From Streptomyces sp. ADI95-17 (GTDB lineage: Bacteria > Actinomycetota > Actinomycetes > Streptomycetales > Streptomycetaceae), in contig NZ_ML123046.1 in NCBI RefSeq assembly GCF_003846175.1, positions 278,867 to 323,786 on the forward strand: 44,920 nt of DNA, read 5' to 3'. This document shows positions 28,213 through 38,334 of this stretch, piece by piece; the first letter of the stretch is position 1; each line of letters opens with the position of its first letter. A program made the translations under genes and the position numbers. The notes below the pieces were generated by a model. The model had not been told where the DNA came from. It worked only from the letters and a program-made list of their open reading frames with translations, and ran no database searches.

Positions 28213-29412
28213 ATGACCTTCTCCCTGCGCCCCACCTACGACGACGACCCCCGGCTCGCCGACCTCGTCGGACGGCTGCGCGACTACCTGGACGGCGAAC
28301 TGGCCGACTACGAGCGCGAGCGCGGCATCACCCACGAGAGCCGCCTCACCCGCGCCGACCTCGAACCCGTCTGGCGGCGCAGCCGCGAACTGGGCTTCTA
28401 CGGCATCCATCTGCCCGAGCAGTACGGCGGACAGAACCTCTCCCACACCGCGCTGGCGGCCCTGAAGGAAGAGGTCGGGGCCTGTGGGCGCGTGCTCGGG
28501 CACAGTGTGCTCGGCGACATGGGCGGCCCGTTGCGCGCCGGCGACATCCTGCGGCACGCCACCGAGCACCAGCTGAACACGTATCTGCTGCCCCTGGTGC
28601 GCGGCGAGCGCGCCTGTTGCTTCTCGCTGACCGAGACCGATGCCGGCTCCGACGTCCGGTCCATGCGCACCACCGCCGTCCGCGACGGCGACGGCTACCG
28701 CCTGAGCGGCCACAAGGTCTTCAGCTCCGCGGGCCCGTTCGCCGACTTCGCCATCGTCGTGGCCCGGATGGCGGGGACCGGTGAACAGGAGGGCGAGAAG
28801 CCGGCCTTCTCCGCCTTCCTCGTCGACCTGGACAGCCCCGGCTGCAAGGTGCTCGACGGTGCCACTCCCATGTCCGGCGAGCACATCGAGAGCGACATCG
28901 TCCTGGACGACTGCCACGTACCCGCCCGGAACCTCCTGGGCGAGGAGGGCAAGGGCATGCGGATCGCGCTCGGCCGTGTCACCACCAACCGGCTCCTGCA
29001 CTGCCCCACCGTCATCGGTGCCACCCGCCGCGCCCTCGACCTCACCCTGGAACGCACCCGAACCCGCAAGGTCGCGGGCGGTCAGCCCCTGCTGGCCCTC
29101 CAGTCGATCCAGCACAAGGTCGCCGACATGGCCACCGAGCTGTACGCGGCCCGCTCCATGACCTACGCCGCGCTCGCCGCCCTCGACCGGGGGAACGACG
29201 TACGCGTCGAGGCGTTCATGAGCAAGCTGTTCGTCGCCGAGTCCGCCTTCCGCATCCTCGACCAGGCCGTCCAGATCCACGGCAAGGAAGGTCTCACCCA
29301 GGGCAACGAGATCGAGTTCCTGTTCCGCAAGATCCGTATGTTCCGCATCCTGACCGGCACCTCCGAGATCCAGCGCAACGGCATCGCCCACGGCCTCGCC
29401 TTCATGGGCTGA
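28213..29412 (+). CDS. Acyl-CoA dehydrogenase homologue with atypical active site
   Basis: 399 aa flavoprotein-type sequence with all three ACAD domains: helical N-terminus with GFYGIHLPEQYGGQNLS (about 61-77), beta domain with FAD-contact CFSLTETDAGSDVRSM, and C-terminal helical domain with IHGKEGLTQGNEIEF and GTSEIQRNG. The usual catalytic Glu (MCAD Glu376, in YEGT) is Thr381 here (LTGT), and the alternative position used by isovaleryl-CoA dehydrogenase (Glu before the conserved Arg) is Asn259 before Arg260. It may therefore use another base, reduce a double bond as CaiA does, or act on an unusual acyl-CoA. The start is ATG 28213, with AAGGAC about 10 nt upstream. It is the middle gene of the CoA cluster. 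Confidence 0.9.
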   Translation: MTFSLRPTYDDDPRLADLVGRLRDYLDGELADYERERGITHESRLTRADLEPVWRRSRELGFYGIHLPEQYGGQNLSHTALAALKEEVGACGRVLGHSVLGDMGGPLRAGDILRHATEHQLNTYLLPLVRGERACCFSLTETDAGSDVRSMRTTAVRDGDGYRLSGHKVFSSAGPFADFAIVVARMAGTGEQEGEKPAFSAFLVDLDSPGCKVLDGATPMSGEHIESDIVLDDCHVPARNLLGEEGKGMRIALGRVTTNRLLHCPTVIGATRRALDLTLERTRTRKVAGGQPLLALQSIQHKVADMATELYAARSMTYAALAALDRGNDVRVEAFMSKLFVAESAFRILDQAVQIHGKEGLTQGNEIEFLFRKIRMFRILTGTSEIQRNGIAHGLAFMG

Positions 29413-29469
29413 CCCGGCCCCGCCCCGCCCATTGGCGTCAGCCCTCACACCGCAGGACAGGTGCACCCG

Positions 29470-30648
29470 ATGACAACCCCCGCCCACCCCGGAGCCCCCG
29501 CCTGGTCGTCGCTGACCGGCAGGCGCATCCTCGACCTCTCCCGGCTGCTGCCGGGCCCTTACGCCACGTCCATGCTCGCCGACCTCGGAGCCGACGTGAT
29601 CAAGGTCGAATCCCCGTACACCGGCGACCCGTTGAGGATCGCCCCCGATCTCTTCGACGCGCTCAACCGCAACAAGCGGTCGGTCACCCTCGACCTGCGC
29701 GACGAGGACGGCCGGAACACCTTCCTGGACCTGGTGCGTACCGCCGACGCCGTCGTGGAGAGCTTCCGCCCCGGCGTCCTCGACGGGATGGGCCTGGGCT
29801 TCGCCGCCCTCCACGAGGCCAACCCGCGCCTGGTGCTGTGCTCGCTCAGTGGCTACGGGCAGAGCGGGCCGTACGCCCGGAAGCCCGGCCACGAGCTCAA
29901 CTTCCTCGGTCTGTCCGGCTTCTTCACCGTCCCCGGACGGCTCGACGGCGAGATCACCCGCCCCGGCGTCCGGATCGGCGACATGGCCGGAGCCATGCAC
30001 GCGGCCCTCGCCCTGACCGCCGCCCTCGGCAACGACACCGAGGGCCAGCACATCGATGTGTCCCTCAGTGAATCCATCACCGCCTGGTGCTCCCTCTTCG
30101 CGCTGCCGCTGCGCGACATCCCCGACCCTCTCGAAGCGGGCCTGGTACAGGGTGACAACGACACCTTCAGCACGGCCGACGGGCGCCGCCTCTCCCTCGC
30201 CACGTTCGAGGACAAGTTCTGGCATCGCTTCCGCACCGAACTCTCCGACGAATTCCCGGAGTTGGACACCGACGCGTACGACCGGCGCGCCGACCGCACC
30301 ACCGCGAGGCAGACCGTGAGCGACCTGCTGGGCGGAGTGTTCCGGGCCCGCGACCATGCCTGGTGGCAGCAGCGCCTGGACGCCCTCAATGCCCCCTGGG
30401 CTCCGGTCCTCACCACTGCCGGCGAACTCCTGGCCGACCCCCACACCACCGCCCGGCAACTGTTCAGTACCCCCGCCGACCCCACCGCCTGCCCGCAGGC
30501 CCGCTTCCCGGTGACCTTCGGCGCCGGCCTCGAAACCTTCCGCGCCCCGGCCCCGGCCCTGGGTGAACACACCGAGGAACTGCTCGCCCGACTCACCCCC
30601 CGGCCGGCCGGCCCCGTCGAAAATCCCCCGGCCTCCCCGACCCGATGA
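29470..30648 (+). CDS. CaiB/BaiF family (class III) CoA-transferase
   Basis: 392 aa. Class III CoA-transferases move CoA between carboxylic acids through a mixed anhydride on an Asp; here that residue is Asp171 in RIGDMAGAMHAA. Other signatures are ILDLSRLLPGPYATSMLADL, GADVIKVE, NRNKRSVTLDL, the SLSGYGQSGPYA loop and APWAPVLT near the C-terminus. It is the last gene of the cluster, and its pairing with a CoA ligase and an ACAD homologue resembles caiABC, where the transferase recycles CoA from product to substrate. Start ATG 29470; GTG 29461 is an in-frame alternative closer to AGGA. Confidence 0.93.
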   Translation: MTTPAHPGAPAWSSLTGRRILDLSRLLPGPYATSMLADLGADVIKVESPYTGDPLRIAPDLFDALNRNKRSVTLDLRDEDGRNTFLDLVRTADAVVESFRPGVLDGMGLGFAALHEANPRLVLCSLSGYGQSGPYARKPGHELNFLGLSGFFTVPGRLDGEITRPGVRIGDMAGAMHAALALTAALGNDTEGQHIDVSLSESITAWCSLFALPLRDIPDPLEAGLVQGDNDTFSTADGRRLSLATFEDKFWHRFRTELSDEFPELDTDAYDRRADRTTARQTVSDLLGGVFRARDHAWWQQRLDALNAPWAPVLTTAGELLADPHTTARQLFSTPADPTACPQARFPVTFGAGLETFRAPAPALGEHTEELLARLTPRPAGPVENPPASPTR

Positions 30649-30683
30649 GGCGATGAGTCACCGGCAGGACGACTCCCGGCGGA

Positions 30684-31124
30684 TCACCGTACGCCGCTGA
30701 TCCTCCGCAGCATCTCCAGGAACTGTGCCCGCTCGGCCGCCGACAGCGGCGCCAGGAGTTCGTCGTTGGCCTGTTTCCCCGCCGCCGTGCACTCTTCCAG
30801 GCGCTGCTCGCCCCCGGCGGTCAGACTCACCGCGTTCTTGCGGCGGTCGGCCGGGTCGGGGGCGCGCACGACGAGGCCCGCGGTCTGGAGGTCATTGAGG
30901 ACGCCCACCAGGTCCTTCGGGTCGAGTGAGACGGCCCTGCCCAGATCGGCCTGCGCGACCGGACCGAGATCCGCGACCGCCGCGAGGACGACGTGATGCC
31001 ACATCTTCATGTCGTGCCGCGCGAGCGCGGCCGAGACCAGTCCGCGTCCACGGGCGGCGGCCCGGCCGAGGAGCCAGCTCGGAAGATCACGGATCCGGCT
31101 GGGTGCCGACGGGTTCTCCTTCAT
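30684..31124 (-). CDS. MarR family transcriptional regulator
   Basis: 146 aa winged-helix protein. The recognition region reads VAQADLGRAVSLDPKDLVGV and the wing VRAPDPADRRKNAVSLTAGG, followed by the C-terminal dimer helix LSAAERAQFLEMLRRI. On its strand a TAGGCT -10 (plus 31132-31137) ends 7 nt before the ATG at 31124, with TTGGGG as -35, so the message is probably leaderless. Two palindromes of the form GTTGGG-N3-CCCAAC lie in the spacer to the divergent oxidoreductase, overlapping both promoters. The protein is expected to repress itself and that gene until a quinone, phenol or oxidant binds. Confidence 0.92.
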   Translation of the reverse strand: MKENPSAPSRIRDLPSWLLGRAAARGRGLVSAALARHDMKMWHHVVLAAVADLGPVAQADLGRAVSLDPKDLVGVLNDLQTAGLVVRAPDPADRRKNAVSLTAGGEQRLEECTAAGKQANDELLAPLSAAERAQFLEMLRRISGVR

Positions 31125-31131
31125 CCCCGAC

Positions 31132-31190
31132 AGCCTATCGAAAAACGTTGGGATCCCCAACGGTCTTCCGTTATCGTTGGGAACCCCAAT
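31132..31190. promoter_or_regulatory. Divergent MarR/oxidoreductase promoters with paired operators
   Basis: Operators: GTTGGGATCCCCAAC (31147-31161) and GTTGGGAACCCCAAT (31176-31190), centres 29 bp apart. Plus-strand promoter: TTGGGA (31148-31153), 18 nt, TATCGT (31172-31177). Minus-strand promoter: TTGGGG, 17 nt, TAGGCT (plus 31132-31137). Confidence 0.75.
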
Positions 31191-31221
31191 GAATCTCATG
31201 GATGTCGGGAGGCGGTCGCGC

Positions 31222-32145
31222 ATGCGGCGCATTCGGTACGAGCGCATCGGTGGACCCGAGACGCTGTTCCAGGAAGAGGTGCCCGTACCGGAGCCCGGCG
31301 CCGGCGAACTGCTCGTCAGGGCCGAGGCGATCGGCGTCACGCTCCCCGTGGTGCGCAAGGTGCGCGAGGCCGCGCGACCCGTCCCGCTCGGCGGCGAACT
31401 GGCCGGCGAAGTGGTCTCCGTCGGCGAAGGGGTCGGCGGATTCGCGACGGGCGACCGGGTCACCGGCCTCTGCTTCGGGCACGGCTACGCCGAGTACGCG
31501 CTGCTGCACACCGCGATGGCCTCGCCCGTCCCGGCGTACGCCACCGCCAGGGATGCCGTCGCGCTGGTCCGCAGCGGTGCGGTGGCGCTGGGCGCGCTGG
31601 AGGCCGCACGCCCGGAGCGGGGCGAGTCGGTGCTGGTCACCGCGGCGGCGAGCGGGGTCGGCCACCTTGCCCTGCAGTTGGCCCGGCAGAGGGGAGCCTC
31701 GCGCGTCGTCGCGGCCGTGGGTGACCCCGCCAAGGCGGACTTCGTACGTTCCCTCGGCGCCGATGACGTGGTGACCTACGGCCAGGAGACCTGGGGCGAG
31801 CCGGTCGATGTCGTGCTCGACGCGGTGGGCGGCACACTGCTCACCCCGGCCGTCAAGGCGCTCGCCCCCGGCGGGAGGCTGGTCGCGTACAGCTCGGGCG
31901 GCGGCACGATCGAGGCGTACGACCTCCTCTCGGGCGGCAGGTCGGCCATCGGCTTCCAGGTGGCGATCGTGGCCAGGACCCAGCCGCAGCGGTACGCGGC
32001 GTGGATCGAGGAGCTGTGGCGGCTCTTCGGCGAGGGCGCCCTGCGACCCGCAATCCACGCGGAGTTCGCCCTCGCGGACGCGGCACGGGCCCACGCGGCG
32101 ATCGAGACCCGGGCCAACCGGGGAAAGGTCGTCCTGGTGCCCTGA
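31222..32145 (+). CDS. MDR family NADPH:quinone oxidoreductase/zinc-binding dehydrogenase
   Basis: 307 aa medium-chain reductase. The N-terminal GroES-like domain includes GAGELLVRAEAIGV, GGELAGEVVSVGEG and FATGDRVTG; the nucleotide-binding domain has AAASGVGHLALQLARQRGA and AAVGDPAKADFVRSLGADDV. No Cys/His set for catalytic zinc is evident, so it is nearer to zeta-crystallin-type quinone reductases. It should reduce quinones or enones with NADPH. The start is ATG 31222 with GGGAGG 9 nt upstream; in-frame ATGs at 31189 and 31198 are less likely because the first lies inside the operator. It is divergent from, and probably repressed by, the MarR protein. Confidence 0.9.
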   Translation: MRRIRYERIGGPETLFQEEVPVPEPGAGELLVRAEAIGVTLPVVRKVREAARPVPLGGELAGEVVSVGEGVGGFATGDRVTGLCFGHGYAEYALLHTAMASPVPAYATARDAVALVRSGAVALGALEAARPERGESVLVTAAASGVGHLALQLARQRGASRVVAAVGDPAKADFVRSLGADDVVTYGQETWGEPVDVVLDAVGGTLLTPAVKALAPGGRLVAYSSGGGTIEAYDLLSGGRSAIGFQVAIVARTQPQRYAAWIEELWRLFGEGALRPAIHAEFALADAARAHAAIETRANRGKVVLVP

Positions 32146-32177
32146 AGCGATTCGGTCTCGGCGCGGGGCCGCGCCTG

Positions 32178-32229
32178 GGGTCTTTCGTTTGGATCAGTCC
32201 GAGCCCGGCGTGATCCAAACGAGAGGCCC
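32178..32229. terminator. 19-bp imperfect inverted repeat between oxidoreductase and zinc-ribbon genes
   Basis: The arms 32178-32196 and 32211-32229 match except at two positions that become G-U pairs in RNA; the core TCGTTTGGATCA is perfect. It lies 33 nt past the oxidoreductase stop and so may terminate it, but its right arm also covers the -35 region of the next gene, so it could equally be an operator. Confidence 0.6.
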
Positions 32230-32235
32230 TAGGGT
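32230..32235 (+). promoter_or_regulatory. -10 TAGGGT of a leaderless promoter
   Basis: TAGGGT ends 6 nt before the ATG at 32242; no ribosome site is present. Confidence 0.5.
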
Positions 32236-32241
32236 GCCCGT

Positions 32242-32571
32242 ATGTCCGCTACGAAGACCTCGTTCGTCTGTCTGCCCTGCCGGGCCTCGTACAAGCAGCC
32301 CTACGGCGAGGACCGGCGGCGGATCTGTCCGCGGTGTGCGGGCGCGCTGATCCATGTGGGATCGGCCTTCGCCGCGCCCCGGCGGCGGGACGGCGAGGCA
32401 TGGCGGACGCTTTCCGTGCTGCTGAACGCGGGCGTGCGTTTCCACAAGAGCTGTTGTGGCGGGCCGGGCTACCGGCCGCGCACGCTGCGCGAGGTCCGTG
32501 AGCGGATGACGTACGCCGAGCGAACCGGCAGGCCGTTCTCCGAGGCGCTCGTCCTGCGCGATCTGCCGTGA
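32242..32571 (+). CDS. Small zinc-ribbon-like protein, function unknown
   Basis: 109 aa. C10-x2-C13 (FVCLPCRASYKQPY) and C29-x2-C32 (ICPRCAGALIHVG) form a zinc-ribbon knuckle pair. The second half is basic with a CC pair (71-72) in FHKSCCGGPGYRPR and a helix REVRERMTYAERTGRPFSEA. Similar small proteins are widespread in Streptomyces with no known role; a nucleic-acid or protein-binding function is plausible. It appears leaderless behind TAGGGT and a long dyad. It is followed by the argC promoter. Confidence 0.8.
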   Translation: MSATKTSFVCLPCRASYKQPYGEDRRRICPRCAGALIHVGSAFAAPRRRDGEAWRTLSVLLNAGVRFHKSCCGGPGYRPRTLREVRERMTYAERTGRPFSEALVLRDLP

Positions 32572-32576
32572 CGTGA

Positions 32577-34893
<2,317 letters not shown>

Positions 34894-34897
<4 letters not shown>

Positions 34898-35796
34898 GCG
34901 CGGCGCGGAAACACACCGCACTCCCGAAGGCGCAGATCCTCATCGAGGCACTGCCCTGGCTGACCCGGCACAACGGCAAGACCGTCGTCATCAAGTTCGG
35001 CGGCAACGCCATGATCGACGACGAGCTGAAGGCCGCCTTCGCTCAGGACGTCGTGTTCCTGCGCCAGGCCGGCCTCAAGCCCGTCGTCGTGCACGGCGGC
35101 GGCCCGCAGATCAGCGCCCAGCTCGACAAGCAGGGCCTGGTCAGCGAGTTCAAGGCGGGCCTGCGCGTCACCACGCCCGAGGCGATGGACGTCGTACGGA
35201 TGGTGCTCGCCGGACAGGTCCAGCGCGAGCTCGTCGGCCTGCTCAACCAGCACGGTCCGCTCGCCGTCGGCATGACCGGCGAGGACGCCCACACCATCAC
35301 CGCCACCCAGCACCGGCCGACCATCGACGGCGAGCTCGTCGACATCGGCCGGGTCGGCGAGATCACCGCCATCGACACCGGGGCCATCCAGGCGCTGCTG
35401 GACGACGGCCGGATCCCGGTCATCTCCTCCATCGCCCGCTCCGCCGACGACAACCACGTCTACAACGTCAACGCCGACACCGCGGCCGCGGCACTCGCCG
35501 CCGCGCTGAACGCCGAGACGCTGATGGTCCTCACCGATGTCGAGGGCCTCTACGAGGACTGGCCCAACAGCGACGACGTGATCAGCCGGCTCACCGCCAC
35601 CGAGCTGGAGAAGCTGCTGCCCGAGCTGTCCAGCGGAATGGTGCCGAAGATGCAGGGCTGCCTGCACGCCGTGCGCAACGGCGTCGAGACCGCCCGCGTG
35701 ATCGACGGCCGGGTCCAGCACTCGATCCTGCTGGAGATCTTCACCGACGAAGGAATCGGCACGATGGTCGTGCCCGACGCGCAGGGGGAGTCATGA
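34894..35796 (+). CDS. argB: Acetylglutamate kinase
   Basis: 300 aa amino-acid kinase family enzyme that phosphorylates N-acetylglutamate, usually the arginine-inhibited step. Motifs are [10 protein letters not shown] (lysine and glycine loop), [11 protein letters not shown] for substrate binding, and [17 protein letters not shown] for ATP binding. The N-terminal helix ([20 protein letters not shown]) matches the extension that forms arginine-sensitive hexamers, so feedback inhibition is likely. The ATG overlaps the argJ stop by 4 nt (ATGA). Confidence 0.98.
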
Positions 35797-36989
35797 GCAA
35801 CCAGGAACTCGCACAGCGCTGGGGCCACGCGCTGATGGACAACTACGGAACCCCGCCGCTGTCCCTGGTCCGCGGCGAGGGCGCCCGGGTGTGGGACGCC
35901 GACGGCACCGAGTACATCGACTTCGTCGGCGGTATCGCGGTGAACGCGCTGGGCCACGCCCACCCCGCCGTCGTCGAGGCCGTCTCCACCCAGATCGCCT
36001 CGCTCGGCCACGTCTCCAACCTCTTCATCGCCGAGCCGCCCGTCGCACTCGCCGAACGGCTGCTCCAGCTCTTCGGCCGCACCGGCCGCGTCTACTTCGC
36101 CAACTCCGGCGCCGAGGCGAACGAGGCCGCCTTCAAGATCGGCCGGCTGACCGGGCGTACCCACATGGTCGCCACCGACGGCGGCTTCCACGGCCGGACC
36201 ATGGGCGCGCTCGCGCTGACCGGCCAGCCCAAGAAGCGCGAACCGTTCCTTCCGCTGCCCGGTGACGTCACGCACGTCCCGTACGGCGACGCGGACGCCC
36301 TGCGGGCCGCCGTGACCACCGACACCGCACTGGTGATCATCGAGCCGATCCAGGGCGAGAACGGTGTGGTTGTACCGCCCGCCGGATATCTGGAGGCCGC
36401 CCGGGAGATCACCCGCGCCACCGGCACCCTGCTGGTGCTCGACGAGGTGCAGACCGGCATCGGCCGCTGCGGCCAGTGGTTCGAGCACCAGGCCCACCAG
36501 GGCATCGAGCCCGATGTCGTCACCCTCGCCAAGGGCCTGGGCGGCGGACTTCCGATCGGCGCGACCGTGGCCTTCGGCCCGGCCGCCGAGCTCCTGAAGC
36601 CGGGCCAGCACGGCACGACGTTCGGCGGCAACCCGATCGCCTGCGCCGCCGGTCTCGCCGTCCTGGACACCCTGGCCGCCGACGGCGTGCTGGACCGGGT
36701 GAAGCGGCTCGGCGAGAGGATCCGGGACGGCGTGGAGGGCCTCGGCCATCCACTGGTCTCCCACGTCCGGGGCTCCGGACTGCTGCTGGGTATCGTGCTC
36801 ACCGAGCCGCTCGCACCCCAGGTGCAACAGGCGGCTCAGGGAGCCGGTTTCCTGGTGAACGCGCCCGCCCCCGATGTCCTGCGGCTCATGCCGCCGCTGA
36901 TCATCGGCGACGCGGAAGTGGACGCGTTGCTCCGGGCACTGCCCGGCGCTCTCGACGCGGCACAAGGGGACGGACGATCCGGAGAATGA
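35793..36989 (+). CDS. argD: Acetylornithine aminotransferase
   Basis: 398 aa class III PLP aminotransferase making N-acetylornithine from the semialdehyde with glutamate. Seen are [15 protein letters not shown] (about 101-115), [11 protein letters not shown], the PLP-contact [14 protein letters not shown] and Schiff-base Lys247 in [14 protein letters not shown]. It may also act as N-succinyldiaminopimelate aminotransferase. It overlaps argB by 4 nt and is followed 10 nt later by argR. Confidence 0.97.
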   Translation: MSNQELAQRWGHALMDNYGTPPLSLVRGEGARVWDADGTEYIDFVGGIAVNALGHAHPAVVEAVSTQIASLGHVSNLFIAEPPVALAERLLQLFGRTGRVYFANSGAEANEAAFKIGRLTGRTHMVATDGGFHGRTMGALALTGQPKKREPFLPLPGDVTHVPYGDADALRAAVTTDTALVIIEPIQGENGVVVPPAGYLEAAREITRATGTLLVLDEVQTGIGRCGQWFEHQAHQGIEPDVVTLAKGLGGGLPIGATVAFGPAAELLKPGQHGTTFGGNPIACAAGLAVLDTLAADGVLDRVKRLGERIRDGVEGLGHPLVSHVRGSGLLLGIVLTEPLAPQVQQAAQGAGFLVNAPAPDVLRLMPPLIIGDAEVDALLRALPGALDAAQGDGRSGE

Positions 36990-36999
36990 GGCGACGACG

Positions 37000-37536
37000 A
37001 TGACCGAGGCGCAGGAAACCGAGCACGGCGGGCCGTCCGTGCCGCAGACCCGCACCGCACGCCACCGCCGGATCGTGGACATCCTGAACCGGCAGCCGGT
37101 GCGCTCGCAGAGCCAGCTGGCCAAGCTCCTGTCCGACGACGGGCTGAGCGTCACCCAGGCGACGCTCTCCCGCGATCTGGACGAGCTGGGCGCGGTGAAG
37201 ATCCGCAACACCGGCGGCGAGCTGATCTACGCGGTGCCGAGCGAGGGCGGATTCCGTACCCCGCAGGCCCCGCTGGGCGGGTCCGCGAAGGAGGAGCGGA
37301 TGCGGCGGCTCTCCGCCGAACTGCTCATCTCGGCGGAGGCGTCGGCCAACCTCGTGGTGTTGCGCACCCCGCCGGGCGCGGCCCAGTTCCTCGCCTCGGC
37401 CATCGACCAGGCCGAACTGCACGACATCCTCGGCACCATCGCGGGTGACGACACCCTGATGCTGATCAGCCGCGATCCGGCGGGCGGCCAGGCACTCGCC
37501 GACCATCTGCTGCGGCTGGCGCAGAACGAGCGCTGA
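37000..37536 (+). CDS. argR: Arginine repressor ArgR
   Basis: 178 aa. The winged-helix DNA-binding domain (about 18-85) reads [20 protein letters not shown] then [19 protein letters not shown]. The C-terminal oligomerisation and arginine-binding domain (about 100-175) contains [18 protein letters not shown] and [15 protein letters not shown], with the acidic DD pair that binds arginine. As a hexamer with arginine it represses arg genes at ARG boxes, here in front of argC and argH. It is encoded within the operon it controls, so the loop is autoregulatory. Confidence 0.97.
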   Translation: MTEAQETEHGGPSVPQTRTARHRRIVDILNRQPVRSQSQLAKLLSDDGLSVTQATLSRDLDELGAVKIRNTGGELIYAVPSEGGFRTPQAPLGGSAKEERMRRLSAELLISAEASANLVVLRTPPGAAQFLASAIDQAELHDILGTIAGDDTLMLISRDPAGGQALADHLLRLAQNER

Positions 37537-37560
37537 GCGCACGGGGCCGGCCGGACCGCG

Positions 37561-38169
37561 TCAGTAGCGGGTGATCGCGGTCGGGCCCGACCCGGTCCCG
37601 ATGGCGATGTGCGGTCGGCGGACCGGGTCCACCCAGTCGAGGATCCGGTCCATCGCGGCCGCCGGTACGGAGACACAACCGGCGGTCGCGCCACGCCCGT
37701 CGACGTGGAGGAAGATCCCGGCGCCGCGCCCGCGCACCGGCCGTTCGTAGTTGAACCCGATGACCAGGGCGCGGGCGTACTGCGTCGGATAGTCGATCAG
37801 GTGCTCCGCCTCGCCCGCCCGGCAGTCCCCGGGCCGTGGCTCCACCCAGCGGTTGTAGGCCCGCGCCGCGTTGTCCTGGCACCACCACGAGCGGGCGTTG
37901 ACCCGGCGGTAGGGATGGACGGTGCCGGCCGGTGCGGGCTTGATGCCGAAGGCGTACGGCAGGTCGTACAGACCGGTGGGGGTGGTGTTCGTGCCCTGCT
38001 TGCGCGACGCCCCCTCGGCCAGGCCCTTCGCACCGAAGCGGGCGGGGGCGGACCCGGCCTTCACCCAGGTGCCCCGGCGCAGGGCCCACCAGGTGACGGT
38101 GCCGGTGGTGGAGCCCCTGGCCGGGGCCTCGGCCGTGATCAGCTGGGTGCCGCCGCCGGTGTCGGCCAT
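37561..38169 (-). CDS. L,D-transpeptidase (YkuD) domain protein, N-terminus apparently frameshifted
   Basis: 202 aa from the ATG at 38169. The YkuD catalytic segment is IFLHVDGRGATAGCVSV with His155 and nucleophile Cys165; upstream PTGLYDLPYAFG and WWCQDN are typical of actinobacterial members. Such enzymes form 3-3 crosslinks or attach proteins to peptidoglycan outside the membrane, which needs export. No signal peptide exists in this frame, but a good one is encoded at 38141-38261 in another frame. The catalytic frame upstream of the ATG still reads PPLPDR, which looks like coding sequence. Either a frameshift has split the gene or the assembly has an indel in a G/C run. Confidence 0.8.
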   Translation of the reverse strand: MADTGGGTQLITAEAPARGSTTGTVTWWALRRGTWVKAGSAPARFGAKGLAEGASRKQGTNTTPTGLYDLPYAFGIKPAPAGTVHPYRRVNARSWWCQDNAARAYNRWVEPRPGDCRAGEAEHLIDYPTQYARALVIGFNYERPVRGRGAGIFLHVDGRGATAGCVSVPAAAMDRILDWVDPVRRPHIAIGTGSGPTAITRY

Positions 38170-38261
38170 CCGGTCCGGGAGCGGCGGGTGGCGGCGGGCC
38201 GGGCCGCGACGGAGCCCGCCAGTGCGAGCAGTACCGAGAGGATCACCAGGGATCTGCGCAT
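38141..38261 (-). other. Orphan signal peptide frame of the L,D-transpeptidase
   Basis: From ATG 38261 the frame reads MRRSLVILSVLLALAGSVAA, a standard signal peptide, then about 20 more residues to a TGA at 38139-38141. It is out of frame with the catalytic domain by one base step (start codons 92 nt apart). The shift probably lies in the G/C-rich stretch 38187-38202. Confidence 0.65.
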
Positions 38262-38289
38262 GCCCGGACGGTAGGCCCTCCGGCCGGGC
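38262..38289 (-). terminator. Possible hairpin after the PPOX gene
   Basis: GCCCGG (38262-38267) pairs with CCGGGC (38284-38289), 45-72 nt beyond the PPOX stop on the minus strand. It is a weak candidate. Confidence 0.3.
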
Positions 38290-38334
38290 GCCACCCGCGG
38301 ATCTGCTCCGTACGGCTCAATACCGCTCCGCCCC

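Noticed and set aside
27862..30570. 902-codon minus-strand frame opposite the CoA cluster
   Set aside because: Shadow of the ligase, dehydrogenase and transferase genes, which carry clear motifs in the plus frame.
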